From a bacterium HR17 (GTDB taxonomy: Bacteria > Armatimonadota > Fervidibacteria > Fervidibacterales > Fervidibacteraceae): a DNA stretch of 64,000 nucleotides. The number at the start of each line of letters is the position of its first letter. Position 1 is the first letter of the stretch. Below, piece by piece: positions 63,201 to 64,000 of this stretch. A program made the position numbers and the translations under genes. Below the pieces are notes generated by a model. It searched no databases, had not been told where the DNA came from, and saw only the letters and a program-made list of their open reading frames with translations. The stretch covers positions 43,244-107,243 of the forward strand of contig BEHT01000003.1 of the NCBI GenBank assembly GCA_002898575.1, given 5' to 3'.

Positions 63201-63477
63201 CACTTTCATCAACCAACTGAGGCAGCAAGGAAAGCCACTGATGGAAGCGGTCATAGAGGGAGCGAAAACTCGTTTGCGCCCTGTTCTGATGACAGCGAGC
63301 GTCGCGTCCATCGGTTTTTTGCCGATGGCTTTGTCAACAGGAACAGGAGCCGAAGTTCAGCGCCCGCTGGCAACAGTCGTTATCGGTGGGCTCATCACAT
63401 CAACGCTGCTAACATTGTTCGTGCTACCCACACTCTATCACTGGATTGAGAAGCGTCGGGATGAGATGGAAGCGTAG
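60298..63477 (+). CDS. CzcA-like heavy-metal RND efflux pump
   Basis: This is a 1059-residue inner-membrane proton antiporter. Twelve membrane segments in the RND pattern and two large periplasmic loops are visible. Segment 4 carries DFGLIVDAAVIIVEN (about residue 400), the D-D-E signature of the heavy-metal (HME) branch, specifically the divalent cation CzcA/CnrA type. SQPIKFRMMELIEG in the pore domain also fits HME pumps. The GTG start has GGAGG 10 nt upstream; the frame extends 35 codons earlier without a good start. The substrate is probably Co, Zn, Cd or Ni rather than Cu/Ag, but this is not certain. Confidence 0.92.
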   Translation: MIDRILHFSIQNRVLMVVLAIMLVGLGINSALKLPIDAVPDITTNQVQINTVVPALSPLEVERFVTVPLEIALSSLPRKEEIRSLSKFGLSQVTVVFDDRTDIYWARQQVLERLLEAKELLPEGAQPQMAPISTGLGEIFQFTVEADGRFKNHYTLADLRTILDWQIKRQLLPIEGVIEVNSFGGFEKQYEVLVDPAKLLSYGITLPQVFEALRRNNQNVGGAYLVQGGEQILLRGIGLVQSLSDIKNIIVASNHHQPIFLKDIAVVRYGAQIRQGAATKDGKGETVLGIVMMLKGANSRTVVEKVKAKLPEIQKSLPEGVVIKPYYDRTELVNKTIHTAVKNLVEGGLLVIALLFLFLLQLRAGLIVSSVIPLSMLFAVIGMNFLGIPANLMSLGAIDFGLIVDAAVIIVENCVRRLAEARRKLGRTLTDAERQKVIHDAALEVRKASQFGELIIISAYIPILTLAGIEGKMFKPMALTVILALTGALLLSFTVVPALSALFLKEAGEEGGLPLRFLRRRGKTEPQEEQSEDENPLVEWLKRRYEPLLRKAIGRPAIVIGAAAIFVVVCLAIFPSLGAEFLPELDEGALVVNTVRLPSASLDETIRQSLHIERILKKFPEVETVVSKIGRPEIATDPMGPEMADHIIILKPKAEWKTAKTREELVAKMAAELNKLPGIVFSWSQPIKFRMMELIEGIGSRSDVVIKIFGDDLRTLKNLAEQVASIVAKVRGAADVRVEQITGLPTLNIRIDRDTIARYGLNVADVQEVIQTAIAGTTVGRVIEGEKWFDLVVRLVPEARSDIERISNLMVIAPTGERLPLSHLAEITIEHGPAQISRENGHRRITVEVNVRGRDIGSFVDEARRLVESQVRLPAGYTMDWGGMFEHLESGRKRLMVAVPITFALVFLLLFMTFGTIRHAAIVFIGVPFAVTGGILSLFIRGMHFSMSAGVGFIAVSGVAVLNGVVMVTFINQLRQQGKPLMEAVIEGAKTRLRPVLMTASVASIGFLPMALSTGTGAEVQRPLATVVIGGLITSTLLTLFVLPTLYHWIEKRRDEMEA

Positions 63478-63680
63478 CAGCGAGGATTGCGGATTGAATT
63501 TACCAGTTCTTGCTTTGCTGAACAACGGGGCTAATCGGGGGTGGTTCTCCTGAGCCACTCAAAATCGGCATTTCGGAGAGGGTTAGCGGCAAAATATAGG
63601 GGAGTTAAAAGTTTAAGCCACCAGTTGTTCATCAGAACGGCTCCGTTCGCCGTTTAGACGACAGGAGGTGCGAAAGACAA
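63478..63680. other. intergenic region after the efflux operon
   Basis: 203 bp without a gene. It begins with two copies of the heptamer GGATTGC/GGATTGA (63485-63498), similar in style to the repeat arrays elsewhere. Two small hairpins (GTGG/CCAC and AACGG/CCGTT) lack T tracts. No clear promoter for the downstream gene is seen. Confidence 0.4.
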
Positions 63681-64000
63681 GTGTGGCTCAAAAGGCGAGA
63701 GTTGATCTCGGCGGTATGCGGGATGTTTTTAAGCAGTCGCTCCCACTGCGCCCCAAAGCCCAACGCTGAATTTCTGTCTGATGTGCGCCAAAAGTTCCAA
63801 GTCCCCGCATTAGTTGCTGCTTGCGTGCAAGGTGGCAAATTGGTCTTTGTCGGTGCAACGGGTGTGTGCAAACAAGGCAGCGATGAGCCTGTCACATCTG
63901 GCGATGCCTTTCACATCGGTTCGTGCACAAAGGCGATGACGGCGACAATGTTGGCAATGTTGGTAGAGCAAGGCAAGTTGGCGTGGGACATGTCCATCGC
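63681..64000 (+). CDS. beta-lactamase-family serine hydrolase (partial, N-terminus only)
   Basis: The first 106 codons of a gene that runs off the right edge. The reading starts at GTG with AGGAGG 12 nt upstream and has an N-terminal hydrophobic stretch (about 8-18). VPALVAACVQGGKLVFVGATG and the catalytic SxxK motif SCTK (81-84) in HIGSCTKAMTATMLA match the class C beta-lactamase/esterase family (PF00144). Such proteins are DD-peptidases, esterases or lactamases; the rest of the gene is needed to decide. Confidence 0.85.
   Translation, partial: MWLKRRELISAVCGMFLSSRSHCAPKPNAEFLSDVRQKFQVPALVAACVQGGKLVFVGATGVCKQGSDEPVTSGDAFHIGSCTKAMTATMLAMLVEQGKLAWDMSI

Noticed and set aside
1..64000. tRNA, rRNA, CRISPR arrays, transposases or prophage genes
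   Set aside because: Scanning both strands by eye found no cloverleaf with TTC-arm consensus, no regular 25-40 bp repeats with spacers, and no transposase or integrase motifs.

Overview
The window reads as a chromosomal piece of a G+C-rich, probably thermophilic bacterium. Shine-Dalgarno sites are strong (AAGGAGG), usually about 9 nt from ATG, GTG or TTG starts. A complete arginine-to-branched-polyamine pathway ending in BpsA (a thermophile marker), a tricorn protease homologue, and many secreted sugar-processing families common in Armatimonadota and Planctomycetota (DUF6259, DUF6785-like, DUF6807/PmoA-like, DUF4838, DUF1080, Gfo/Idh/MocA) fit a Fervidibacter-like Armatimonadota lineage. That assignment is inferred from gene content; there is no rRNA in the window.

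Layout. 1-9.5 kb (mostly minus strand): partial coaBC, a PilB/GspE ATPase, an ECF sigma / anti-sigma / RseB-like cassette, a nucleoside hydrolase, a sugar isomerase and a tricorn homologue. 9.6-13.9 kb (plus): a KdgK-like kinase, an MFS exporter, a CoA-binding protein and a YhaM-type nuclease. 14.0-18.1 kb: a striking structured leader RNA candidate, then bpsA-pdaD-speD-speE-speB. 18.2-25.2 kb: citramalate synthase, a 3-hydroxyisobutyrate dehydrogenase homologue, def, fmt, a coiled-coil gene, coaD, rsmD and an RNase H-Rpe fusion. 25.3-30.7 kb: ftsE-ftsX, an EnvC-like activator, ctpA and a LysM/G5 protein. 30.7-32.5 kb: groEL under a CIRCE operator and ended by a strong terminator.

32.6-55.5 kb is accessory DNA: secreted glycan-active proteins, a sulfatase, oxidoreductases, transporters and a stand-alone ECF sigma factor. 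It contains one large broken gene (a +1 frameshift and three in-frame TAG codons), a short fragment of a second pseudogene, and three 28-bp arrays of four heptanucleotide repeats lying inside coding sequence. Parts of it (about 33.7-36.3 and 43.5-52.4 kb) look less G+C-rich than the housekeeping blocks. 55.7-63.5 kb is a heavy-metal RND efflux operon (Cys-rich secreted protein, TolC-like, CzcB-like, CzcA-like) with a retropepsin-like gene embedded on the opposite strand. The window ends inside a beta-lactamase-family serine hydrolase.

How the genes work together. PdaD makes agmatine, SpeD makes decarboxylated AdoMet, SpeE and SpeB turn these into spermidine through aminopropylagmatine, and BpsA adds two branching aminopropyl groups. 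FtsEX, the EnvC-like protein and CtpA form a cell-division peptidoglycan-hydrolysis module. The minus-strand genes at 43-55 kb form a secreted glycan and sulfate-ester processing island. The features most worth pursuing are the leader RNA before bpsA, the five-hairpin efflux adaptor, the RNase H-Rpe fusion and the heptamer arrays.
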